Assembly: GCF_016612545.1 (NCBI RefSeq)
Contig: NZ_JAENRY010000129.1
Location: 1-35,952, forward strand
Direction of reading: 5' to 3'
Length of the DNA stretch: 35,952 bases
Source: Streptomyces sp. MBT65
GTDB taxonomy: Bacteria > Actinomycetota > Actinomycetes > Streptomycetales > Streptomycetaceae
The stretch's first letter is position 1. Each line of letters starts with the position of its first letter. The notes below the pieces were generated by a model. The model had not been told where the DNA came from. It searched no databases and saw only the letters and a program-made list of their open reading frames with translations. Of the stretch, positions 15,375-26,600 are shown piece after piece. A program made the position numbers and the translations under genes.

Positions 15375-15391
15375 GTGCACCGCCGTGCACC
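15375..15391. repeat. GTGCACC direct repeats upstream of the UvrA-like gene
   Basis: GTGCACC occurs twice, 10 bp apart start to start (15375-15381 and 15385-15391), about 100 nt before the UvrA-like start. Each copy holds the palindrome GTGCAC and the spacing equals one helical turn, so this could be an operator. No clear promoter hexamers were recognised beside it. Confidence 0.3.
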
Positions 15392-15487
15392 GGAAGCGGA
15401 CGTACCGCTCGAAGCCTGGTTGGATCGAGCCGGGCGATGTCCGCCGAGGGACCGTCGGCGGCCCGGCGCAAACGGAGGGAAGGCACG

Positions 15488-17878
<2,391 letters not shown>

Positions 17879-17881
17879 GTA

Positions 17882-17919
17882 TCGGGCAACTCCCCTTGTT
17901 CTCAAGGGGAGTTGCCCGA
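17882..17919. terminator. strong bidirectional terminator
   Basis: A perfect 16-bp stem (17882-17897 with 17904-17919) with a 6-nt loop GTTCTC lies between the convergent UvrA-like and kinase genes, 4 nt from each stop. The symmetric TCGGGCAACTCCCC arms suit termination from both sides. Confidence 0.9.
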
Positions 17920-17923
17920 CCGC

Positions 17924-20032
17924 TCATGTCTTCTTGCCGATGTCGTGCGATCGCGCCACGAAGCGGGCGGCTCCGCCGGCCACCCGGTACAGGAACCCTC
18001 CGCCGTCGTCGCCCGTCTCGAAGTATTGCGTGGCGGCGTCGAAGTCCATGAGGCGGGTGATGCCCTGCCAGGGGCGGCGCAGGAGTTCCGAGCGCAGGGC
18101 GGTGCGGCCGTCGTCGCCGACGGAGGCGAGGCCGTGGGCGGCGTACCGGACGGCGTCGTACGCCTCGGCCGCCCAGGGGCCCGGCGCGTGTCCGTGGCGG
18201 GCACGGAACGCGGCGGCGAACGCCTTGGTACGGGGGTCGGCGCTCGCGTCGGTGTAGCTCGTGCCGATCCGCCAGTCCTCGCCGACCGCGAGGAAGGGGG
18301 CGCCGAGGACGTGCTCGCCCGCGACCCGGGCGCCCTTGTGGCCGGCGTCCCGCAGCGCGCGGGCGCAGGCGGCGGCGCGGTCGGGGTTCACCCCGCCGAA
18401 GAAGACGGCGTCGCGGGGGCGCGCGGCGATACGGCCGGCGGCCCCGGTGAAGTCCTCGTCCGGGGCGACCTCCTCCACCGACGTCTCGCCGTCGACCTTG
18501 CCGTAGACGGTGGTGATCCGGACCGTGGTCAGACTCTCCACCTCGGTGGCCAGGTCGTGCACGATCACCGTGCGGGCGGGTCTGGCGACCCGGTTCAGAT
18601 AGATCAGTGCCGCGAACGGGCCGACGGTCCGGGTGGCGCGCAGGACGAGCGCGCTGGTGACGTTGACGGTGTCGAGGTCGTCGGTGTCGGCGCGGGTGAC
18701 CAGCAGGGTCAACCGGGCCTTCGTGCACGGTTCCAGGGCGGCGGGCACGGTCGCGTTCGTGCCCGCGGCGATCACCACGGACACGGTCGGATCGGCGGCC
18801 AGCCGGGCGGCCGCCGTGGCGGAGCCCTTCGCGGTGCCGGTGTCGTCGGCGGTGCGCAGGACGAGGTCCAGGGTTCGCTCGGCGTCCTGGTTGTGCTGCT
18901 CGACGGCGAGGAGGGCGCCGCGCCGGTGGTCGGTGAAGAAGGGGTCGTCCGGGCTACCGAGCAGGGCGACCACATGGCGGGAGCGCCGTACGGAACCGGT
19001 GTTCGCCGACGCGGCGCCCCGGCCCCACTGCCACCACGCGCCCGCCCCGGCCGCCGCGGTGACACCGAGTGCGGCCCCCGCGACGAGCAGACGCCGTCGG
19101 GTGGGCGAGGGCGGCGCGTCCACGGGGGAGGGCCCGGTGAGCATGGTGGAGTCGGGAACGGGCAGGTCCAGGACGCGTGCGGCGCGGGCGGCGACCAGAG
19201 CAGGCAGCCCTTCGGGCAGCCACTCGGCCACGGCGAACTCGCCGAAGGTGTCGCGGAGTTCACGGGCGCTGGGGCGGCGCTCCGGTTCCTTCGCCAGGCA
19301 GCGCCGTACGGTCCGGCCGAGGCTTTCCGGGATGCCGGCCAGGTCCGGTTCCTCGCCGACGGTGCGGTACAGCACGGCCACCGCGCCGCCGGTGCCGAAC
19401 GGCGGGCGGCCGGTGGCCGTGTGGGCGAGGACGCAGCCCAGCGAGAAGACGTCGCTGGGCGGACCGACCGTGAGCCCGCGAGCCTGCTCGGGCGAGAGAT
19501 AGCCGGGGGAGCCGACGACGGCGCCGTCCGTGGTGAGCGCGGTCGCGCCGACGGCCCGCGCGATCCCGAAGTCGATCAGCCGCGGGCCGTCCGCGGCGAG
19601 CAGCACGTTCGCGGGCTTCACGTCCCGGTGGACCAGCCCGGCCGCGTGCACCCCGTCCAGTGCCTCGGCCAGTACGGCACCGAGCCCGCGCAGCTGCGCC
19701 TCGGGCCAGGGTCCGCGCAGCGCCACCGCCTCTGCGAGGGACGGGCCGGGCACATAGGCGGTGGCCAGCCACGGGGAGCGGGCGTCGGCGTCGGCCGCGA
19801 CGACCGGCACGGTCCACCGGCTCGTCAGGCGCGACGCCAGCTCGGTCTCCCGGCGGAAACGGGCGCGGAAGCCGGGGTCGTCGGCGTACTCCTCGCGGAT
19901 CACCTTCAGCGCGCACCACGCGCCGTGCGGCGAGCGCGCCAGATAGACGACGCCCATACCGCCCGCACCGAGCCGCCCGGCGAGCCGGTGCCCGCCGATC
20001 AGGGACGGATCGGTGGGCAGGAGCCGTTCCAA
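17924..20032 (-). CDS. receptor Ser/Thr kinase fused to a solute-binding domain (paralogue 1)
   Basis: A 702-residue membrane protein. Residues about 12-265 are a Hanks-type kinase: glycine loop GAGGMGVVYLA, ATP lysine K43, catalytic VHRDVKPAN with D137, DFG at 154-156, and SPGYLSPEQA in the activation segment. One membrane helix follows (about 314-335, after TRRR). From about 353 to the end is a type-I periplasmic-binding domain of the branched-chain-amino-acid receptor class (VVALLGSPDDPFFTDHRRGA, AYDAVRYAAHGL), which should face outwards and bind a ligand. The start is TTG 20032 with GGAGG 8 nt ahead. It lies 33 nt after the paralogous kinase gene in one operon and ends at the bidirectional terminator. 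It would transmit an extracellular solute signal to cytoplasmic phosphorylation; the ligand and substrates are unknown. Confidence 0.93.
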   Translation of the reverse strand: MERLLPTDPSLIGGHRLAGRLGAGGMGVVYLARSPHGAWCALKVIREEYADDPGFRARFRRETELASRLTSRWTVPVVAADADARSPWLATAYVPGPSLAEAVALRGPWPEAQLRGLGAVLAEALDGVHAAGLVHRDVKPANVLLAADGPRLIDFGIARAVGATALTTDGAVVGSPGYLSPEQARGLTVGPPSDVFSLGCVLAHTATGRPPFGTGGAVAVLYRTVGEEPDLAGIPESLGRTVRRCLAKEPERRPSARELRDTFGEFAVAEWLPEGLPALVAARAARVLDLPVPDSTMLTGPSPVDAPPSPTRRRLLVAGAALGVTAAAGAGAWWQWGRGAASANTGSVRRSRHVVALLGSPDDPFFTDHRRGALLAVEQHNQDAERTLDLVLRTADDTGTAKGSATAAARLAADPTVSVVIAAGTNATVPAALEPCTKARLTLLVTRADTDDLDTVNVTSALVLRATRTVGPFAALIYLNRVARPARTVIVHDLATEVESLTTVRITTVYGKVDGETSVEEVAPDEDFTGAAGRIAARPRDAVFFGGVNPDRAAACARALRDAGHKGARVAGEHVLGAPFLAVGEDWRIGTSYTDASADPRTKAFAAAFRARHGHAPGPWAAEAYDAVRYAAHGLASVGDDGRTALRSELLRRPWQGITRLMDFDAATQYFETGDDGGGFLYRVAGGAARFVARSHDIGKKT

Positions 20033-20065
20033 GACAGCCGCCTCCGTTTCCCCGCCGTTCGATCC

Positions 20066-22243
20066 TCAGCCCTGGCTCTGCGCCGCGCGATTCAGATCGC
20101 CGAGCGATCCCAGCTGCCGGAACCGCCCGCCGCGCACCTCGTGGACGAAGGTCTCGTCCGCCCACCCCGTCGAGCTGTTGTCGTACTGGTGGAAGTCGCC
20201 GAAGGCGTACGTCCGCGCGATGCCCCGGTACTTCACCTTCGCCAGCCGTACGGCGAGATCGGCCCGCACCGGCCGCCGACGTGCCGCGGCCGGGACCGTG
20301 CGGGCGAACTCGGCGAGCAGCATCCCCACACTGTCGTACGCCTCGGTCGCGTACGGCTCCGGAGTGCTGCCGTAGCGCTTGCGCCAGGCCGCGGTCAAGT
20401 CCTTGGCCCGCTGCGTGGTCAGGGCGGAGGGATCCACGGCGTCCGTCACCACGTACCAGCCGTCGCCCGCCGCGCCCGCGAGGCGCGGGAAGTCAGAGCC
20501 GTAGAGCTGGTGCTGCATCCAGCGCGGCCCGGTGAAGCGGGCCGTGGCCAGCTCCTGGGCCGTGCGGACGGTGGCGTCGAGGGCGCCCAGGTACACGAAG
20601 GCCCTGACATCGGCGTCGAGGAGTTGACGCACCGCCTTCGGGCCGTCGTCCGTGTCCTCCGCGACGACGCGGGGCACGACCTCGCTCTTGAGGACGTTGC
20701 GCCAGTTGCCGACCACCTGGGTGCCCTCGTCCTGCATGGCCGGGCCCCCGGCCCGGTCGATCACGACACCGGCCCGCACCACCTGCCCGGTCACGTAGGC
20801 GTGCAGTCCGATCCAGCCGCCGAGCGCGGTGTGGGCCGGGCCGGTCTGGAACGAGGTCTTCGGCGAGGTCAGGAAGTAGTCCTGCTGGCCCGTGCTGCTG
20901 GAGACATGGGTCAGCCCCGCCGCGCCGTAGACGGTCGCGGCCCGCTGCATGGGGAGTTCGGCGACCGGTCCCAGCACGGCGACGACGTTCCGGTCGGCGG
21001 TGAACGTGCGGGCCACCGCCCGTGCGGTGTCCGCGTCGCCCTTGTCGGCGAGGACCTTCACCGTCAGGTCGTAGGAGCGCTTCGGCGTGGCGTTGTGCTG
21101 GGCGACGGCGAGACGGGCGGCGCGTTCGGCGGCCCGGCTGACGGCGGCCTCGGCCGTGCCCGCGGTCGTGTGCACGCCGAGGACGTACACGGGACGCGCG
21201 GCACCCGCGGACGGTTTCTCGTCGTCCCCCGACGCCCACACCGCCGCTCCGGTCCCGCCGCCCGCGAGCAGCAGCGCGCCGCCGGCCAGCAGCAGACGGC
21301 GTCGGCCCGGGTGCCGGGCGGGGAGCGCCGGATCGTCCACGACCGTGGGTTCTACGTCCGGGAAGGCGAGGCTCTCGGTGGCCCGCGCGGCGACCATCCG
21401 GGCCACGGGGTCGGGGAGCCAGCCGCCGGAGGCGTCCGGAGCGTCGTCGGCGAGCAGGTCCCGGATGTCCCCGGCCGTGGGCCGCGCGGCCGGGTCCTTG
21501 GCCAGGCAGCGCTCCACCAGCGTCCGCAACTCGCCGTCCAGAGCGCCGAGTTCGGGCTCGTCGTGGACCGTGCGGTAGATCAGGGCGTCCGGTGTCCCGG
21601 TGCCGAACGGCGGAGCACCGGTCGTGGCGTACGCCAGCACGCAGCCCAGCGCGAACATGTCACTGGCGGCGGTGGCGGGCTGACCCTGGGCCTGCTCGGG
21701 GGCGAGGAAACCGGGGGTGCCGACCACCAGCCCGGAGGCGGTCAGTGCCGTGTCGTCGGTGGCGCGCGCGATGCCGAAGTCGATCAGGCGCGGCCCGTCC
21801 AGGGCGAGCAGCACGTTGCCCGGTTTGACGTCCCGGTGGACGAGCCCGGCCGTGTGCACGGCGTCCAGCGCCTCGGCCAGCAGCCGGCCCAGGGCGCGGA
21901 CGGCCCGCGAGGGCAGCGGGCCGTGATCGGCGACCGCCTCGGCGATGGACGGCCCGGGCACGAACGCGGTGGCCAGCCACGGCTCGCGTGCCGCGGCGTC
22001 CGCGTCCAGGACGGGGACCACCCAGGGGCTGTCCACCCGCCGCGCCAGCTCCACCTCGCGCGCGAACCGGGCCCGGAAGTCGTCGTCACCGGAGCCCTCC
22101 CCACGGATCACCTTGACCGCGACGAGCGCGCCGGAGTCGGTGCGCCCGAGGTAGACGACGCCCATGCCGCCCGCGCCGAGCCGCCGCAGCAGCCGGAACC
22201 CCGCGATGCGGGACGGGTCGGAGGACCGCAGCGGTTCGCTCAC
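20066..22243 (-). CDS. receptor Ser/Thr kinase fused to a solute-binding domain (paralogue 2)
   Basis: A 725-residue paralogue of the next kinase with the same layout. Kinase domain about 13-265 with GAGGMGVVYLG, K44, VHRDVKPGN (D138) and DFG at 155-157; a membrane helix at about 313-337 after GRRR; then a type-I periplasmic-binding domain (from about 351) with a tail reading AYDSVGMLLAEFARTV. The binding domains of the two paralogues have diverged much more than the kinase domains, suggesting different ligands. GTG 22243 overlaps the stop of the lipoprotein gene as GTGA, so translation is probably coupled. Longer in-frame starts would lie inside the lipoprotein gene and are rejected. Confidence 0.93.
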   Translation of the reverse strand: MSEPLRSSDPSRIAGFRLLRRLGAGGMGVVYLGRTDSGALVAVKVIRGEGSGDDDFRARFAREVELARRVDSPWVVPVLDADAAAREPWLATAFVPGPSIAEAVADHGPLPSRAVRALGRLLAEALDAVHTAGLVHRDVKPGNVLLALDGPRLIDFGIARATDDTALTASGLVVGTPGFLAPEQAQGQPATAASDMFALGCVLAYATTGAPPFGTGTPDALIYRTVHDEPELGALDGELRTLVERCLAKDPAARPTAGDIRDLLADDAPDASGGWLPDPVARMVAARATESLAFPDVEPTVVDDPALPARHPGRRRLLLAGGALLLAGGGTGAAVWASGDDEKPSAGAARPVYVLGVHTTAGTAEAAVSRAAERAARLAVAQHNATPKRSYDLTVKVLADKGDADTARAVARTFTADRNVVAVLGPVAELPMQRAATVYGAAGLTHVSSSTGQQDYFLTSPKTSFQTGPAHTALGGWIGLHAYVTGQVVRAGVVIDRAGGPAMQDEGTQVVGNWRNVLKSEVVPRVVAEDTDDGPKAVRQLLDADVRAFVYLGALDATVRTAQELATARFTGPRWMQHQLYGSDFPRLAGAAGDGWYVVTDAVDPSALTTQRAKDLTAAWRKRYGSTPEPYATEAYDSVGMLLAEFARTVPAAARRRPVRADLAVRLAKVKYRGIARTYAFGDFHQYDNSSTGWADETFVHEVRGGRFRQLGSLGDLNRAAQSQG

Positions 22244-23082
22244 CGTCCCGCCCCCTTCGTCCCGGTGGGTTCGGCGGTGGCGGCGTCGCCCGCCCTGCCC
22301 CGGCTGTCGATGCTCGCCGCGACGAAGGTCATTCCCTTGCCCATGTCGGTGGTGACGGTGGAGTCCTCGGCCTCGGTCCGGCCCGCGCCGTGGCGCGCGG
22401 TCGCGGCCATGGTGACCGGCCCCATCCGGAACTTGTACCAGTCGAAGGGATGCGCCTTGCCGCCGCCGGCGACCCAGGTGCCGGTCTCCGTCAGGTCGTC
22501 GTCGGAGATCACGGCCCGCCCGTCGGCGAACGCGTCGACCCGCGAGAACAGGCCGAGCACCCGGTCCGTGGCGTTCAGTTGCTGCCCGGGGCAGCGCAGC
22601 GCCTCCTCCAGCGACCCGGCCATGTCGCGCCGCGCCGCCACGACGTCCTGGTGCACGGTGACGGTCAACGACAGGTACACCGGCCCCTTGCCGCCCTTCG
22701 CCGGCAGTTCGTACGCCCGGGTGAGGCTGGCCAGGACGGTGCCGGGCAGCGCCTCGCGCCGCCACAGACAGTCCTCGCCGAGTACGGCCCACTGGGCCGG
22801 ATCACTCTCGAAGGGGTCGCGCTTGCGGTACCCGGTGCCGAAGTAGTCGGGGCGCACGGTGAGTTCGCGGACGAACGCGACCGCCTCGGCCCGTGTCCTG
22901 GGCGCGCGGTCCTGGGCGAGTGTGTACGGCTCGTTCACGGGCGACGCCGAGGCCGAAGGCGACGGTCCGGCGCTCTTCTCCGGCGTCTTGTGTGCCTTGG
23001 GACCGTCGTCCGATCCGCTGCTGCACCCCGCCAGCAGCAGCACCCCCGCCGCCGCGGCTAAGACTGGTCTCCACTCGGCCAT
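22240..23082 (-). CDS. lipoprotein of unknown function, first gene of the kinase operon
   Basis: A 280-residue secreted lipoprotein: the N-terminus has a hydrophobic signal and lipobox LLLAGC, then a Ser/Pro/Lys-rich linker (KTPEKSAGPSPSASASP) before a folded domain from about residue 55. No family is recognised. The domain contains paired cysteines (EDCLWRRE and EEALRCPGQQ). ATG 23082 follows GGGAG at 6 nt; an in-frame ATG 18 codons upstream would give a charged, non-signal N-terminus. The stop overlaps the start of the first receptor kinase, so the lipoprotein is likely made in step with the receptors and may present or compete for their ligand. Confidence 0.85.
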   Translation of the reverse strand: MAEWRPVLAAAAGVLLLAGCSSGSDDGPKAHKTPEKSAGPSPSASASPVNEPYTLAQDRAPRTRAEAVAFVRELTVRPDYFGTGYRKRDPFESDPAQWAVLGEDCLWRREALPGTVLASLTRAYELPAKGGKGPVYLSLTVTVHQDVVAARRDMAGSLEEALRCPGQQLNATDRVLGLFSRVDAFADGRAVISDDDLTETGTWVAGGGKAHPFDWYKFRMGPVTMAATARHGAGRTEAEDSTVTTDMGKGMTFVAASIDSRGRAGDAATAEPTGTKGAGR

Positions 23083-23401
23083 CCGTCGCTCCCGCCCCTG
23101 GGCCCGCACCCTTGCCGCGAGTGTGGCGCACACCAACGCTCTCGGTTGTCAACTGCCCCTATAAACATGAGTAGTTAGGGGTTCCGACGACGGCGCGGGG
23201 TGCTCCGGTTGCGGGTCGGCGAAGCGTGGCCACCGCCGTGCCGTGCAGGACCTCCTCGGCACGGTCCCACGACCAGCCGTTCTCGACCACGGGCGGGCGC
23301 CGGCCGGTGGGCCCGAAACGAACTCAGGCGGATCGGCGCCGTCCCCAGCGATGTGTTCCACGACGAGGGCGGTGTCTTCCACCACGCGGGGACCGACGGC
23401 C
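23083..23401. other. intergenic region between the lipoprotein operon and a gene remnant
   Basis: No convincing gene is seen in either strand here; open frames read as Arg/Pro-rich shadows. The part nearest 23082 should hold the promoter of the lipoprotein-kinase operon. A TTGACA on the minus strand (23147-23152) has no good -10 partner. An unusually A/T-rich patch lies at 23158-23177 inside the CCCCTA/TAGGGG repeat. Confidence 0.5.
23156..23181. repeat. CCCCTA ... TAGGGG inverted repeat, possible operator
   Basis: CCCCTA (23156-23161) and TAGGGG (23176-23181) are perfect 6-bp arms around a 14-nt A/T-rich spacer, about 75 nt upstream of the lipoprotein start. It is the only A/T-rich element in this region and could be part of the promoter or a regulator site. 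Confidence 0.3.
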
Positions 23402-23557
23402 ACGGCGTACGCCTCGGCCGGGGACCTGGCGGCTGCACTGCGCCGCGCCGCCGCGCACGGCGAGCACGAGGCGCGCATCGGTGCGGAGGACCCGGACTGG
23501 CCCGACTGGTACGCGCGGTACATGGTGAGCGAACGGGCCAGCACCGAGTCGTCCTGA
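23402..23557 (+). pseudogene. C-terminal remnant of a VOC/glyoxalase-like protein (tentative)
   Basis: The plus frame ending at the TGA at 23555-23557 encodes ALRRAAAHGEHEARIGAEDP followed by DWPDWYARYMVSER. From memory this is a conserved tail of small actinobacterial VOC/bleomycin-resistance-like proteins. Codon use is normal, high-GC coding, but no matching N-terminal domain is open upstream in this frame: the residues before about 23400 read as low-complexity shadow. A decayed or truncated gene is the simplest reading. A short intact gene from a GTG at 23243 (104 residues) is the alternative but has no recognisable start of a domain. Confidence 0.45.
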
Positions 23558-23650
23558 CGGACCGTCAACGGCCCCATGCATACGGCGGGTTGTTTGTCGG
23601 AGATTTCCGGATGGGGACCGAAACGGGCCGCGGCCGGGAAGACTGGCGGT

Positions 23651-26600
23651 GTGTCAGAGATACGAACAGTCGTGGATCGCCTGCTGGCGCGCTGTGAGGC
23701 GCGATCGACATCGGAGGTCGAGCGGCACCTGGCCGGCGCCGGCCCCGACCCGGACACCTGGCTGCCCTCGGCGGCCGCACTGCTGCGCGCCTCCTGGACC
23801 GCGGGCGGCCGGGACTGCGCGGTCGCCGCCGTGGCCGTCCTGGAGCACGCGCTCGACATGGGGGAGAAGCGGGACCCCCGGCGACCCCGCTGGGTGCTGC
23901 ACCTGTGGCTGGCCGAGCGGACCCTGGCGCTGCGGTTCGAGGACCACCGGTTGTCCGACGAGACCCACCACTATCTCGCCGCCCAGACCCAGGGCCGGCC
24001 GGCGGACGATCCGGTGGCGGTCGCGGCGACCTACCCGGAGGAGCCCCCGCCCCGCCACTTCGAACCGCCCCGGCCCTCGCATCGGCACGCCGTACGGCTC
24101 GCCGAAGGGCTCCCGGCGGACGACCTGGTCCGGCCCTGCCTGCTGACGCGCCTCGCGCAGTCCGCGTTCTTCCGCCTGGAGTCGGGCGACACGGACGCGC
24201 TGACGGACGCCGGGCGCTGGGCCGACGCCGCGTTCACCGGCATCACCACCGACCACCTGGAGGCGGGCTTCGTCAGCTGCTCCGCCGTCTACGCGGCACT
24301 GGCGCGCCAACGCAACAAACCGAGCGACACCCGCCCCGTGGACCTGGCGCTACGGGCCGGCCGGTCGGCGGTGCGGGCGGTCGAGCACGCCCGGCGCCAC
24401 GGCACCGCCCCGGTCGACGCCGAGGCCGCCTCCGCCCACCTCATGTTCTCGCTCGCCCTCACCGCGTCCGTGCCGCTCCATCCCGAGGAGGGGGTGGTCG
24501 ACGAGGCCATCGCCCAACTGGAGGCGTTCCGGGCGAGCGCGCCGCCCGACGACAACGGGATCTACGCCGGGAACATGCCGGCGCTGCTGAGCGCGCGGGC
24601 GTTCCTCACCAACTCGCCGGACGATCTGCGGCACGCGGACGAACTGTGGGCCGCGCTCCAGCGGGACCTGCCGCCGGACCACCCCCTGACACCGCACATC
24701 GCCGAGAAGCGCGCCGCGTGCGCCAAGATGGGGCAGATGCTCAGGTGGTCGCCGATCAGCGGCGCCCAACTGCTCAAGCTCGTACGCCCGATGATGGGAC
24801 CGCTGCTGAGCGGGGTGCAACTGCCGCCCATCCAGATGCAGGTCCCGCCGGGCCGCCCCGGAGTGCGCTCACCCGGCCCCGGCCCGGACGTCTTCGGACC
24901 GCTCACCGGCGTCCCCCGGGCCGCCCCGGCGGACGCCGGACGCGGTCGCACCGGAGCCGCCCACTTCGTATGGCCGCCCGGCCCGCCCGCCGATGCCGGG
25001 CCCGCGGAGCAGGCCTACGCGACGGACCTCGACGGGCTGCCGCCGGACGCGGCGGCCGTCCGGGCCGCGCTGCTGGGCTCCGGGGTCAGCGATCCGCGTC
25101 GACTGGCCCTGGGGGTCGACCAGTTGAAGGCCGCGCTGGCCGGGCGGTTGCCGGACGGGCAGCGGGGTTTCTTCGCCTCCACGCTGGTGCAGTTCCTGGC
25201 CGCGCAGTTCACGTTCAACGACCCCCGGGTGGGCCTGGAGCAGGTCGTGCGGTGTGGGGACGAGCAGTTGGCCCTGCTGTCGCCCACGAGCGCTCGGTAC
25301 ATCGAGCTGCTGTGCACGGTGGAGACGTACCGGTGCGACTACGGAATGCTGCACCAGGACGTGGCGACCGTGGCCCGGGCCTGCGAGGCGCTGGCCTGGG
25401 CGGTCGGCCGGCTGCCGGAGAGGTCGGCGAGCTGGCTCGGCTGCGTCATCGCGTACGCGCAGGCCCTGACCGGAGTCTCCGCGATGCGCCGGGACGTGTC
25501 CGGCACGCAGGAGGCGATCCGGCTGGTCGAACTGGCGGCCCAGAGCCTCGAGGATCTGCCGCGCCGTCCGGAGTACTCGCCCGAACTGGCCGCGTTGCGC
25601 GAGCAGTTGCGTCCGGCCCTGGCGATCGTCACCGAACTGGCCCACACCGCCCACGACGACATCACCGGGTACCGCTACGGCGACGCCCGGCCCAGCTCCT
25701 GGAACCCGGCCACCGAACGGGCGCTGCCGCCCCGGGCCCGCTTCGAGAACGCGCGGACCGCGCTCGACTCGGCGGTCGCCGGCCGGAACTGGGCCCGGGC
25801 CACCGACGCCGCCGAGGCCGCGCTCGAGGCGCTGCCGCTGATGGTGTCCCAGGCGCTGCACCGCGACGACCGCCAGAACGTCCTGCGCACCGCGCTGCTC
25901 GGCCGCCGCTATCCCGGCCCGGGAGGCGACGGCCGCACCGGAGACCTCCCCGACCGGATCGCCGGGACCAGCCTGGCCCGCACCGCCTGCGCGGTCGCGC
26001 TCGCCGCGGGCCGCACGGAACAGGCGGCGGCCCTGCTGGAACAGGGGCGGGCCGTACTGATGGGCCAGGACCTCCAGGCCCGCAGCGACGACGCCGACCT
26101 CGCCGCCGCCCATCCCCACGTGGCCCGCGAGTTCACCGCCCTCGCCCGCAGACTGCGGGAGACGGAGACACCGAGCACGTCGGACGGGCCCGGCGAGGCC
26201 GCGCGGATCCGGGAGCAGCACGCGGTGACCGAGGAGTGGCAGCGGCTGCTGGCCCGGATCCGAAAGCTGCCCGGGTTCGAGCACTTCCTGCTGCCGCCGA
26301 GCGCCGAGCAGATGCGGCGCGAGGCGAAGGAGGGGCCGATCGTCCTGATCAACATCGACCGGCTGCGCTCGGACGCCCTGGTCGTCACCACCCGGGGCAT
26401 CGTGCCGGTGTCCCTCGATGTCACCGAGGGACGGCTCGCGCTCGTCGCACGGCAGTTCCTCGCGGCGGTCTCCGTGGACGGCGGCGAGTCGCCCGCCCGG
26501 CGCGAGGAAGCCGCCGGGACCGTGTTCGACACCCTCGCATGGCTCTGGGACACCATCGCGGAACCGGTGCTGAAAGCGGCGGGCCTGACCCGGCCGATCC

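Noticed and set aside
17912..22846. A 1644-codon open frame on the plus strand across the kinase genes
   Set aside because: It is antisense to two kinase genes and a lipoprotein with clear motifs. Its translation is Gly/Arg/Gln-rich with no domain, the usual shadow in high-GC DNA.
23147..23152. TTGACA as the -35 of the lipoprotein-kinase promoter
   Set aside because: No acceptable -10 hexamer occurs 16-19 nt downstream on the minus strand.
23576..23650. ATG 23576 as start of the CHAT gene
   Set aside because: No ribosome-binding site, and the extra 25 residues are low-complexity; GTG 23651 fits better.
23149..23859. 236-codon minus-strand frame over the intergenic region and the CHAT gene start
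   Set aside because: Ser/Arg/Pro-rich translation without motifs, overlapping the CHAT coding start and the remnant on the other strand.
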